From contig PKRJ01000024.1 in the NCBI GenBank assembly GCA_017577365.1, positions 1 through 53,647 on the forward strand: a stretch of 53,647 nt of DNA, given 5' to 3'. This DNA is from Gammaproteobacteria bacterium. Lineage in GTDB: Bacteria > Pseudomonadota > Gammaproteobacteria > Steroidobacterales > Rariloculaceae. Shown here one piece after another: positions 17,194 to 24,342 of this stretch (positions are counted from its first letter, which is position 1; each line of letters opens with the position of its first letter). The translations under genes were made by a program, and so were the position numbers. Under the pieces are notes generated by a model, which saw nothing but the letters and a program-made list of their open reading frames with translations, was not told the origin of the DNA and made no database searches.

Positions 17194-18360
17194 ATGAGCC
17201 CGAGAGCCGTCCGAGCGTGGTCGTTCGTTCACAAGTGGACGAGCCTGATCGCGACCGTGTTCCTGTTGATGCTCTGCATCACGGGGTTGCCGCTGATCTT
17301 CTATCACGAGATCGACCACTGGCGCGGCGCATCGGTCGAGCCGCCCGAGCTCGACCGCGCACCGCGGAACGCGAGCCTCGACGCGATCGTCGCGGACGCG
17401 CGCGCGAGGCGCCCGGGCGACGCGGTGCAATACGTCGCCGCCGATCCCGACGAGCCGGACGTCTGGTACGTCGGCCTCGGCGACACCGTCGATGCGCCGG
17501 AGCTCACGGCCTATTACACGTACGATGCGCGCACCGGCGAGCTGCTCGGCGAGTATCCGCTGAACGAGGGGTTGATGTACGTTCTATACCGGCTGCACTA
17601 CGACATGTATGCCGGCCTGCCGGGAACCCTGTTCCTCGGCCTCATGGGTCTGATGCTCGTCGCGTCGCTGGTGTCGGGCGTCGTGCTCTATGGGCCGTTC
17701 ATGACGAAGCTCCCGTTCGGCACCGTGAGACGCGATCGCTCCTCGCGTGCTCATTGGCTCGATCTGCACAATCTGCTCGGCATCGCAACGGTCGTCTGGG
17801 TGCTCGTCGTCGGCGCGACCGGCGTCGTCAACACGCTCGCGATCCCGATCTTCGGGCAATGGCAGGCGACCGAGCTCGCTGCGATGACCGCGGGCTTCGA
17901 GGGCGAGCCTCCGCCGGCGGACGAGGTCTCCGTCGAGCGGGCGCTCGCGGCGGCGTACGAGGCCGCTCCCGGCACCACGCTGAGCTTCATCGCCTTTCCC
18001 GGCAACGAATACGCGAGCCCGCATCACTTCGCGGCGTTCATGCAAGGCGCGACCCCGCTTGAATCGCGCCTGCTCGAGCCCGTCTTGATCGACGCCCGGA
18101 CGAACGAGGTCACGGCGAAGGGCACGATGCCGTGGTACGTCACCGCGTTGCTTTTGTCGCAGCCGCTCCACTTCGGCGATTACGGCGGTCTCTGGCTCAA
18201 GATCGTCTGGGCGGTTCTCGACGTGATCGCGATCGTCGTGCTCGCGAGCGGGCTCGTGCTATGGGTCGGCAAGCGCCAGCCGGCGAGCGGGCGTGCGAAA
18301 CGCGCGGCGCTCGACGCATCCGGCGACGCGCGGGCTTTGGCGTTCCGCGAGCGGAGCTGA
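17194..18360 (+). CDS. PepSY-associated TM protein (probable siderophore-iron reductase type)
   Basis: 388 residues with four membrane segments. The first is at about 12-35 (HKWTSLIATVFLLMLCITGL). A second pair (GLPGTLFLGLMGLMLVASLV; LHNLLGIATVVWVLVVGATG) and a C-terminal one (KIVWAVLDVIAIVVLASGLV) follow. Conserved His residues (HKW, YHEIDHW, HYDM, HWLDLHN) fit haem or metal ligation. The family (PepSY_TM, PiuB/FhuF-reductase-like) is routinely encoded next to TonB siderophore receptors and is thought to reduce or help release iron at the inner membrane; activity here is inferred. It follows the receptor by 17 bp and precedes the small membrane gene by two bases, so all three are one operon. 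Confidence 0.87.
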   Translation: MSPRAVRAWSFVHKWTSLIATVFLLMLCITGLPLIFYHEIDHWRGASVEPPELDRAPRNASLDAIVADARARRPGDAVQYVAADPDEPDVWYVGLGDTVDAPELTAYYTYDARTGELLGEYPLNEGLMYVLYRLHYDMYAGLPGTLFLGLMGLMLVASLVSGVVLYGPFMTKLPFGTVRRDRSSRAHWLDLHNLLGIATVVWVLVVGATGVVNTLAIPIFGQWQATELAAMTAGFEGEPPPADEVSVERALAAAYEAAPGTTLSFIAFPGNEYASPHHFAAFMQGATPLESRLLEPVLIDARTNEVTAKGTMPWYVTALLLSQPLHFGDYGGLWLKIVWAVLDVIAIVVLASGLVLWVGKRQPASGRAKRAALDASGDARALAFRERS

Positions 18361-18362
18361 CG

Positions 18363-18557
18363 ATGGCGATCATTCGAGGACGTCCGCGTCCGCTGAGGGA
18401 CGGCACGTGGGCGGCACCGATCTTGCTTGGGGCGGCCTCGGCGCTCGGCCTTACGATCGCGCTCGTTGCGGACGGCCTCGGTGACGTCGTCGGCGCGATC
18501 GCGCTCGGGATACCTGCGCTCGTCGCGGCGTGGTGCACGCGGCGGCCGCCGCCGTGA
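18363..18557 (+). CDS. 64-residue membrane protein of the iron operon
   Basis: Two predicted membrane segments (WAAPILLGAASALGLTIALV and VVGAIALGIPALVAAWC) separated by a short DGLGD turn, with a basic N-terminus (RGRPRPLRDG) and C-terminus (RRPPP). The ATG lies two bases after the PepSY stop. Small two-helix proteins with this APxLLGxxSAxGLxxALxxDG pattern commonly follow PepSY genes in TonB-receptor operons. A role as subunit or assembly partner of the PepSY protein is inferred. Convergent with the response regulator 13 bp away. Confidence 0.75.
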   Translation: MAIIRGRPRPLRDGTWAAPILLGAASALGLTIALVADGLGDVVGAIALGIPALVAAWCTRRPPP

Positions 18558-18570
18558 CCACGCCGCGATT

Positions 18571-19281
18571 CTAGGTTCGCGTCGCCTCGGCGTCGTCGGA
18601 CGACACGGCGGATGCGTCGAACGCGTAGCCCGCGTTCGGCACCGTCTTCAGCAATCGCGGCGACGCGGGGTCGCTCTCGATCTTGTTGCGCAGCCGATGC
18701 ACGAGCTGCTTCAAGAGCTGCCGGTTGCCTCCGGCGCGGCGGCCCCAGACGTGGCCGAGGATGCGCTCGGTCTGCACCGTGCGTCCGGCGTGCGCGAACA
18801 AGAGCTGCAGCAGCCGCGCCTCGAGCGGCGTGAGCCGAATCGTTCCCTGCGGCAAGCCTTCGAGCGCCAGCTCGTCGACCTTCAGCGTGAGGTTCCCGAG
18901 CGTGAGCGTCCCTTCGGCCTCGAGGCCGGCGCGCCGCAGCACGGCTCTGATCCGCGCGATCAGGATCTTCGGGCTGAACGGCTTCGTCAGATAATCGTCG
19001 GCGCCGAGCGACAGCGCGCGGACGACGTCGTCTTCCTCGCCGCGAACGGTCAGCATGATGACCGGCACCGAGCTCTTCTCGCGCAGCTTCCGTGCTACGT
19101 CGAATCCGCTCATGCGCGGCATGTTGATGTCGAGCACCGCGAGATCCGGCTGCTCGCGCTCGAAGACGTCGATCGCGCTCACGCCGTCGGTCGCGGTCAC
19201 GACGAGGAATCCGGCCTGCTGCAGCGCGAAGCCGGTGACCGAGAGCAGATCGGGATCGTCGTCGACGAGGAGGACCTTCAT
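18571..19281 (-). CDS. OmpR/PhoB-family response regulator of the sulfate-transport operon
   Basis: 236 residues. Receiver about 1-115: acidic pocket VDDD, phosphoacceptor Asp in LAVLDINMPRMSG, Thr in IMLTVRG, Lys in YLTKPFSPK. Winged-helix domain about 125-225 (IRLTPLEARLLQLLFAHAGR; NRQLLKQLVHRLRNKIE; LKTVPNAGYAF). All catalytic residues are present. It starts two bases after the sensor-kinase stop and is the last gene of the cysA-sbp-cysT-cysW-kinase-regulator run. It probably autoregulates the operon; the direct repeats near 26218-26236 are a candidate site. Convergent with the iron operon. Confidence 0.92.
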   Translation of the reverse strand: MKVLLVDDDPDLLSVTGFALQQAGFLVVTATDGVSAIDVFEREQPDLAVLDINMPRMSGFDVARKLREKSSVPVIMLTVRGEEDDVVRALSLGADDYLTKPFSPKILIARIRAVLRRAGLEAEGTLTLGNLTLKVDELALEGLPQGTIRLTPLEARLLQLLFAHAGRTVQTERILGHVWGRRAGGNRQLLKQLVHRLRNKIESDPASPRLLKTVPNAGYAFDASAVSSDDAEATRT

Positions 19282-19283
19282 GG

Positions 19284-21419
19284 CTACCGCGCCCCTTCGC
19301 TGGTTGCGATTCGCGTGGTGTTAACCGCGTCGCGCGCGCCCTTGCCGCCTGCGGCCGATCTCGGCTTGCCGATCGGCAGCTCGACGGTGACGCGCGTGCG
19401 CGCATCGTCGGTGCGGCGCAGCGACACGCGCCCGCCGTGCCTTTCGACGATCGATTGCACGATATAGAGACCGAGGCCGAGCCCGCTCTCGTCGGGATCT
19501 TTCTCCGCGGACCGGCGGAACTGCTCGAACAGGAGGCTCGTGTCCTGATCGAGAGGACCGTCGCCTTCGTCCTCGACCCAGAACGCGAGCGTATCGTCCG
19601 ACGCCTTCGCGCCGATGCGGATCGTGCTTTCGGCGGGCGCGAACTTGCCTGCGTTCGCGAGCAGGTTCACGAGCACCTGAGTCAGGCGTTGCGAGTCGCC
19701 GCGGAACGCGGGCAGCGCGTCGAGATCCGCCACCTCGAGCCGTTGACGGCGCTGCTCGAGCAGCGGTCCGACGAGCTCGAGCGCGGCCGAGACGATGTCC
19801 GAGAAGACGACGGTCTGCTGTCGGATCGCGAGCTGTCCCGACTCGATGCGCACGCTCTCGAGCAAGTTGTCGATCAGCCACGTGAGCCGTTGCGCGCCGC
19901 GCTCTAGCGTCTTCACGAGCTGCCGCTGCTCGGCCTCGGACATCTTGCCGATGCCGTCGCGCAGGAGCTCGATCGACGCGAGCTGCGCGGCGAGCGGCGT
20001 GCGGAACTCGTGCGAGATGTTCGCGAGCACCGCGTCCCGCGTGCGCCGCACGGCCTCGAGCTCCGTCTCGTCTCGGAGCACCTGCACCTGCATGCCGTCG
20101 GTCGGCTCGGAGCTCGCGATGACGACGCTGCGGCAGCTCCCGCCATACGGCTCGATGCGCTCGACGGCCTGCGCGCTGCCGGCCTTTCTCGCGTTCACGA
20201 TCGGGCACGAGACTTCGCAAGGCCGCCGCCCTTCGGCGTCGCGCACGGGCTTCAGCACGTCGCCGCAGAACTTGCCGAGGGCCTCGTCGGCCGACACCTT
20301 GAGCAGGCGCTCCGCCTGCGTGTTCAGGAAGCGAATGCGCCGTTCCTGATCGACGGCATAGATGCCCTCGACGATGCCGCCGAGCACCGCTTGCGCGTGC
20401 GCTTCGCGGCGGCGCAGCTCGGAGGTGAGCGCGATCAGGTTGCGCCGCATCTCCTCCATCGTGCTCGAGAGCGCGCCGAGCTCCTTGCCCGACTCCTCGT
20501 GAATCGACGCGGAGAGATCGCCCGCGCCGATGCGGCGCGCGGCCTCCGCGAGCCGAAAGACGCCCGAGATCCATTGGCGCCCGATCGCGATGCCTGCCGC
20601 GGTCGCGAGCAGGGCGATCACCGCGGCGACGACGAGCATACGCCGCGTCGCCGTGTCGACCGGATCCATGACGACCGGGATCGGCAGCCGCGCTTGGAGC
20701 AGCGCGACGGTTTCTCCGGTCGAGACGATGACCGGCAGACTCGCCGCGAACACGCCGGCCGCGTCGATCCGCGCCGCGGCCGGCTCGCCGCTCGCGAGCG
20801 CATCGGAATGCAGCACGGCGAACGGCCCGACACCCGGACGAAACGACGCGAAGTCGATGATCTCGACCTCGATGCCGATTCGCTCGCTCAAGGTCTGCGC
20901 GAACTCGTCGTCCATCTTCCGGACGACGAACGCGGTGTATTCGGCATGTCCCGGGACGCTTACGCCGGCGCCGGCGAGGGGTGCTGCGGCCGCGCCGCTC
21001 ACGAGGAATCGCTCGCCTTGCGTCGTCGCGGCCGCGAGAACGACGGCCCAGTCGATCTCCTCGCCGCTCGTCGCGGCGACCGTGTCGCCGCGAGCGAGCG
21101 CGCAGCCGTGGAGCACGGCGCTGTCGCAGTACGTCGCGAGGTACGGGTTGAGGGCATCCGCGCGCGGCGCGCGGAGCAGACGATCCAAGGTCGGGCGTTC
21201 CGCGAGGACGCGTCCGACGCTCAGCAGGTCCTCGGTGCTGCGCCGCAGAGCTTCGCGCGCGCCGGCGACCGCGAGCTCCACGCGGCTCGCGGCCTCGGCT
21301 TCGGCCAGCCGCCTCATCGTGCGGGCGCTGAACGCCGAGACCGCCGCGACGGCGAGCGACACGAGCAAGGCCGTGACGAGAGCGAGGCGGCCGGCGAGGC
21401 CGGGCGGACGGAGCTTCAT
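19284..21419 (-). CDS. Sensor histidine kinase with large periplasmic domain, HAMP and Cys-containing PAS
   Basis: 711 residues. TM1 about 11-31, periplasmic sensor about 32-258 (CACHE-like size; cysteines in TYCDSAVLHGCAL), TM2 about 261-280, HAMP about 281-335. A PAS domain (about 341-455) carries C385, C401, C405 and C429, including RRPCEVSCPI. HisKA has H470 (NISHEFRTPLAAQL). HATPase_c has the N box (NLLANAGKFAP) and GLGLGLYIVQSIVERHGG, while the G1 motif is slightly unusual (EDEGDGPLDQD). The ATG at 21419 overlaps the cysW stop by four bases (ATGA), so kinase synthesis is coupled to a sulfate-transport permease. The PAS cysteines could hold a redox-sensitive cofactor or metal; the periplasmic domain may sense the transporter's ligand or binding protein. 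Both are inferences. Confidence 0.9.
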   Translation of the reverse strand: MKLRPPGLAGRLALVTALLVSLAVAAVSAFSARTMRRLAEAEAASRVELAVAGAREALRRSTEDLLSVGRVLAERPTLDRLLRAPRADALNPYLATYCDSAVLHGCALARGDTVAATSGEEIDWAVVLAAATTQGERFLVSGAAAAPLAGAGVSVPGHAEYTAFVVRKMDDEFAQTLSERIGIEVEIIDFASFRPGVGPFAVLHSDALASGEPAAARIDAAGVFAASLPVIVSTGETVALLQARLPIPVVMDPVDTATRRMLVVAAVIALLATAAGIAIGRQWISGVFRLAEAARRIGAGDLSASIHEESGKELGALSSTMEEMRRNLIALTSELRRREAHAQAVLGGIVEGIYAVDQERRIRFLNTQAERLLKVSADEALGKFCGDVLKPVRDAEGRRPCEVSCPIVNARKAGSAQAVERIEPYGGSCRSVVIASSEPTDGMQVQVLRDETELEAVRRTRDAVLANISHEFRTPLAAQLASIELLRDGIGKMSEAEQRQLVKTLERGAQRLTWLIDNLLESVRIESGQLAIRQQTVVFSDIVSAALELVGPLLEQRRQRLEVADLDALPAFRGDSQRLTQVLVNLLANAGKFAPAESTIRIGAKASDDTLAFWVEDEGDGPLDQDTSLLFEQFRRSAEKDPDESGLGLGLYIVQSIVERHGGRVSLRRTDDARTRVTVELPIGKPRSAAGGKGARDAVNTTRIATSEGAR

Positions 21420-22324
21420 GCGGAAATGCCGGGATCGTTGCGTTTCGGCCCGCGCGGGATATGCGGCAGACGGCGCCTCCGCGTCAGTCCGTAATGCTCG
21501 ATCGTCGTCTTCGCGATCATCGTCAGCAGCGCGAGCAGCATCAGCAGGGAGGCGACGGCGAAGGCACCGGTGAGATCGTACTCGTTGTAGAGGATCTCGA
21601 CATGGAGCGGCATCGTCGTGGTCAAGCCGCGGATATGCCCGGACACGACGGCGACGGCGCCGAACTCGCCCATGGCGCGGGCATTGCACAAGATGATGCC
21701 ATAAAGCAGTGCCCAGCGAATCGACGGCAGCGTGACGCGGAAGAACGTCGTCCAGCCGTTCGCGCCGAGGCTGATTGCGGCCTCCTCGGCTTCGCGGCCC
21801 TGCATCTGCATGACGGGGATCAGCTCGCGCGCGACGTACGGGAACGTGACGAGCAGCGTCGCGAGCACGATGCCGGGAAACGCGAACACGATCGAGATAT
21901 CGTGTGCGTCGAGCCACGGGCCGAGCCGGCCCTGCGCGCCGAAGAGCAGCACGAACACGAGCCCCGCGATGACCGGAGAAACCGAGAACGGCAGGTCGAT
22001 GAGCGTGACGAGGAGGTGCTTGCCGCGGAAGTCGAATTTCGCGATCGCCCAAGCGGCGGCGACGCCGAAGACCGTGTTGATCGGCACGACGATCGCGGCC
22101 GTCGTCAGCGTGAGCCGCACGGCGGACAACGTCTCGGGCGACGTGATCGCCGCGAGATAGACGTCGAGCCCGTCGGCGAACGCGTGACCGAGCACGGCGA
22201 TGACGGGCACGATCAGTATCAAGGTCAAGAACAGGAGCGAGATGCCGATGAGCGCGATGCGGACCACGCGCGAACCTGCATCGTTCGCGGCATCGGCGCG
22301 CACGCCCTGCGCAGCCGCGATCAT
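21416..22324 (-). CDS. cysW: Sulfate ABC transporter permease CysW
   Basis: 302 residues with about six membrane segments and the ABC-permease EAA loop (EEAAISLGANGWTTFFRVTLP). Typical CysW features are the GEFGAVAVVSGHIRG segment followed by EILYNEYDLTGAFAVASLL. With CysT it forms the inner-membrane channel for sulfate/thiosulfate, driven by CysA. ATG 22324 overlaps the cysT stop (ATGA), and its own stop overlaps the kinase start, so it sits in a tight translational chain. The C-terminus is slightly extended (LTRRRRLPHIPRGPKRNDPG). Confidence 0.92.
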   Translation of the reverse strand: MIAAAQGVRADAANDAGSRVVRIALIGISLLFLTLILIVPVIAVLGHAFADGLDVYLAAITSPETLSAVRLTLTTAAIVVPINTVFGVAAAWAIAKFDFRGKHLLVTLIDLPFSVSPVIAGLVFVLLFGAQGRLGPWLDAHDISIVFAFPGIVLATLLVTFPYVARELIPVMQMQGREAEEAAISLGANGWTTFFRVTLPSIRWALLYGIILCNARAMGEFGAVAVVSGHIRGLTTTMPLHVEILYNEYDLTGAFAVASLLMLLALLTMIAKTTIEHYGLTRRRRLPHIPRGPKRNDPGISA

Positions 22325-23184
22325 CGCCGCCTCCCGAGCGCGCGAGCGGCGCGCCAGCCGTTCAGCGCGTTGATGGTCAGAAGCAGCACGAACGAGATCG
22401 ACAGCATCACGAGGCCGAGCGCAGCGGCGCCGAGATAGTCGTACTGCTCGAGCTTGATCACGATGAGAAGCGGCGTGATCTCGGTGCGCATCGGCAGATT
22501 GCCGGCGATGAAGATCACGGATCCGTACTCGCCGATCGCGCGCGCGAGCGCGAGCGTGAAGCCCGTCGCGAGCGCGGGCGCGACCGTCGGCAGAATCACG
22601 CGGCGAAACGTCATGAAGCGTCCGGCGCCGAGCGACTCGGCCGCGTCCTCGAGCGTCGCGTCGACCTCGGCGAGCGCGGGCTGCACGGAGCGCACGACGA
22701 AGGGCAGGCCGATCAGCGTCAGCGCTACGACGACGCCGACCCACGAATACGCGACCTGGATGCCGAGCGGCTCGAGCCAGCGGCCGATCCATCCTTGCGG
22801 CGAGAATACCGTCGCGAGCGCGATGCCGGAGACCGCCGTCGGCAGCGCGAAAGGCAGATCGATGATCGCGTCGACGAAGCGCCGACCGGGGAACCGATAG
22901 CGCACGAGCGACCAGGCGATGATGAAGCCGAACACCGCGTTCAGCGTTGCCGCGATCAGCGAAGCGCCGAAGCTCAAGCGGTACGAGGCGAGCGCCCTCG
23001 GCTCGGTCGCGATCCGCCAAAGCTCGTCGAGCGGCATGCTGCCCGCCTTGAGCACGAGTGCCGCGATCGGGATCAGAACGATCGCCGTGAGGAACGCGAC
23101 CGAGATGCCGAGCGTCAGGTTGAAGCCGGGAAGAATGCTCGGCTCGACCCAACGCGAACGATAGGCCGCGGCACGCGCGCTCAT
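22321..23184 (-). CDS. cysT: Sulfate ABC transporter permease CysT (CysU)
   Basis: 287 residues. The N-terminus carries LPGFNLTLGISVAFLTAIVL, a CysT signature, followed by six membrane segments. Further CysT features are FIIAWSLVRYRFPGRRFVDA, DLPFALPTAVSGIALATVF, the EAA loop (EDAAESLGAGRFMTFRRVIL) and GEYGSVIFIAGNLPMRTEI. It pairs with CysW. ATG 23184 overlaps the stop of the binding-protein gene by four bases and its TGA overlaps the cysW ATG by four bases. Confidence 0.93.
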   Translation of the reverse strand: MSARAAAYRSRWVEPSILPGFNLTLGISVAFLTAIVLIPIAALVLKAGSMPLDELWRIATEPRALASYRLSFGASLIAATLNAVFGFIIAWSLVRYRFPGRRFVDAIIDLPFALPTAVSGIALATVFSPQGWIGRWLEPLGIQVAYSWVGVVVALTLIGLPFVVRSVQPALAEVDATLEDAAESLGAGRFMTFRRVILPTVAPALATGFTLALARAIGEYGSVIFIAGNLPMRTEITPLLIVIKLEQYDYLGAAALGLVMLSISFVLLLTINALNGWRAARALGRRR

Positions 23185-24275
23185 TGCGACGCCTCGGCGT
23201 AGATCCGGTCGAAGACGCCTCCGTCGTCGAAGTGCTTCGCTTGCGCCTTCGCCCATCCGCCGAAGACCTCGTCGATCGTGAACAGCTCGAGCGTCGGGTA
23301 ACGGTCCCGATAACGCTCGGCGACCTCCGGGTCGCGCGGACGGAAATGATGTCGTGCGACGATGTCTTGCCCTTCGGGCGTGTAGAGGAAACGCAGATAC
23401 GCTTCGGCGACCGCGCGTGTGCCCCGCCGATCGACGACCGTATCGACGACGGCGACGCTCGGCTCCGCGAGGATGCTGATCGACGGAACGACGATATCCG
23501 CCGCGCCTTCGCCCATCTCCTCGAGCGCGAGCAAGGCCTCGTTCTCCCACGCCACGAGCACGTCGCCGATACGCCGTTGCATGAACGTGTTCGTCGACGC
23601 TCGGGCGCCGCGATCGAGCACCGGCACGTTGCGATAGAGCCGCGCAACGAAGTCGCGCGCCGCTCGCTCCGCGCGCTCGAGCTCCTCGGGCGCCGCGTCG
23701 TAGAGCCGGTCGAGGCTGCCGAGCTCGCGATCGAGCGCATAGCCCCATGCGGCGAGGTAGTTCCACCGCGCGCCGCCCGAGGTTTTCGGATTCGGCGTGA
23801 TGACCTCGACGTCCGGACGAACGAGGTCGTCCCAGTCGCGGATTCGCTTGGGGTTGCCCTCCCGTACGAGGAAAACGATCGTCGACGTGTACGGCGCGCT
23901 GCGGTGCGGGAGGCGCGACTGCCAGTTCGCCTGGAGCCGTCGGCTGTTCTTGTGAATCGCGTCGATGTCGTACGCGAGCGCGAGCGTCACGACGTCGGCA
24001 TCGAGGCCGTCGATCACCGCGCGCGCCTGGCTTCCGGAGCCGGCGTGCGATTGCTGCACGATGATGTCCTGCCCGGTCTGCGCCTTCCAATGCGCGGCGA
24101 ACGCGGCGTTGAACTCCTGATAGAGCTCGCGCGTCGGGTCGTACGAGACGTTCAGCAGACGCACGCGCGAGCCCGAAGCGGAGCTATCGCCGCCGCACCC
24201 CGCCGCGAGCGTGAGCGCGGCGAGCAGCGCGCTCGCGGCGAGCGCCGGCATCGGTATCCGAAAGTGCTTTCGCAT
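23181..24275 (-). CDS. sbp: Sulfate-binding periplasmic (lipo)protein
   Basis: 364 residues. A lipoprotein-type signal (LAAGC, Cys27) is followed by LLNVSYDPTRELYQEFN, VQQSHAGSGSQARAVIDGL, DVVTLALAYDID and the sulfate-binding-protein signature NPKTSGGARWNYLAAWGYA. A further family motif is VAWENEALLALEE. This is the CysP/Sbp family that delivers sulfate (or thiosulfate) to CysTW. A Cys lipid anchor is unusual for E. coli Sbp, which is soluble, but the LAAGCGG context is clear. AAGGAG eight bases before ATG 24275 gives a strong ribosome-binding site of its own, fitting high expression. A hairpin lies just upstream, after the cysA stop. Confidence 0.93.
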   Translation of the reverse strand: MRKHFRIPMPALAASALLAALTLAAGCGGDSSASGSRVRLLNVSYDPTRELYQEFNAAFAAHWKAQTGQDIIVQQSHAGSGSQARAVIDGLDADVVTLALAYDIDAIHKNSRRLQANWQSRLPHRSAPYTSTIVFLVREGNPKRIRDWDDLVRPDVEVITPNPKTSGGARWNYLAAWGYALDRELGSLDRLYDAAPEELERAERAARDFVARLYRNVPVLDRGARASTNTFMQRRIGDVLVAWENEALLALEEMGEGAADIVVPSISILAEPSVAVVDTVVDRRGTRAVAEAYLRFLYTPEGQDIVARHHFRPRDPEVAERYRDRYPTLELFTIDEVFGGWAKAQAKHFDDGGVFDRIYAEASQ

Positions 24276-24297
24276 GGGTCGGCTCCTTGGGATGCTC

Positions 24298-24320
24298 GCC
24301 GCGGGTTTCGCGCCCGCGGC
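24298..24320 (-). promoter_or_regulatory. Hairpin in the cysA-sbp intergenic gap
   Basis: An 8-bp GC stem (GCCGCGGG at 24298-24305 with CCCGCGGC at 24313-24320) and seven-base loop in the 67-bp gap between the cysA stop and sbp start. With no T tract, it may act as a processing or stability structure that raises binding-protein mRNA relative to cysA, as in other binding-protein transporters; inference. Confidence 0.4.
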
Positions 24321-24342
24321 TCGTGTTCGTTCACGCTCGTGC

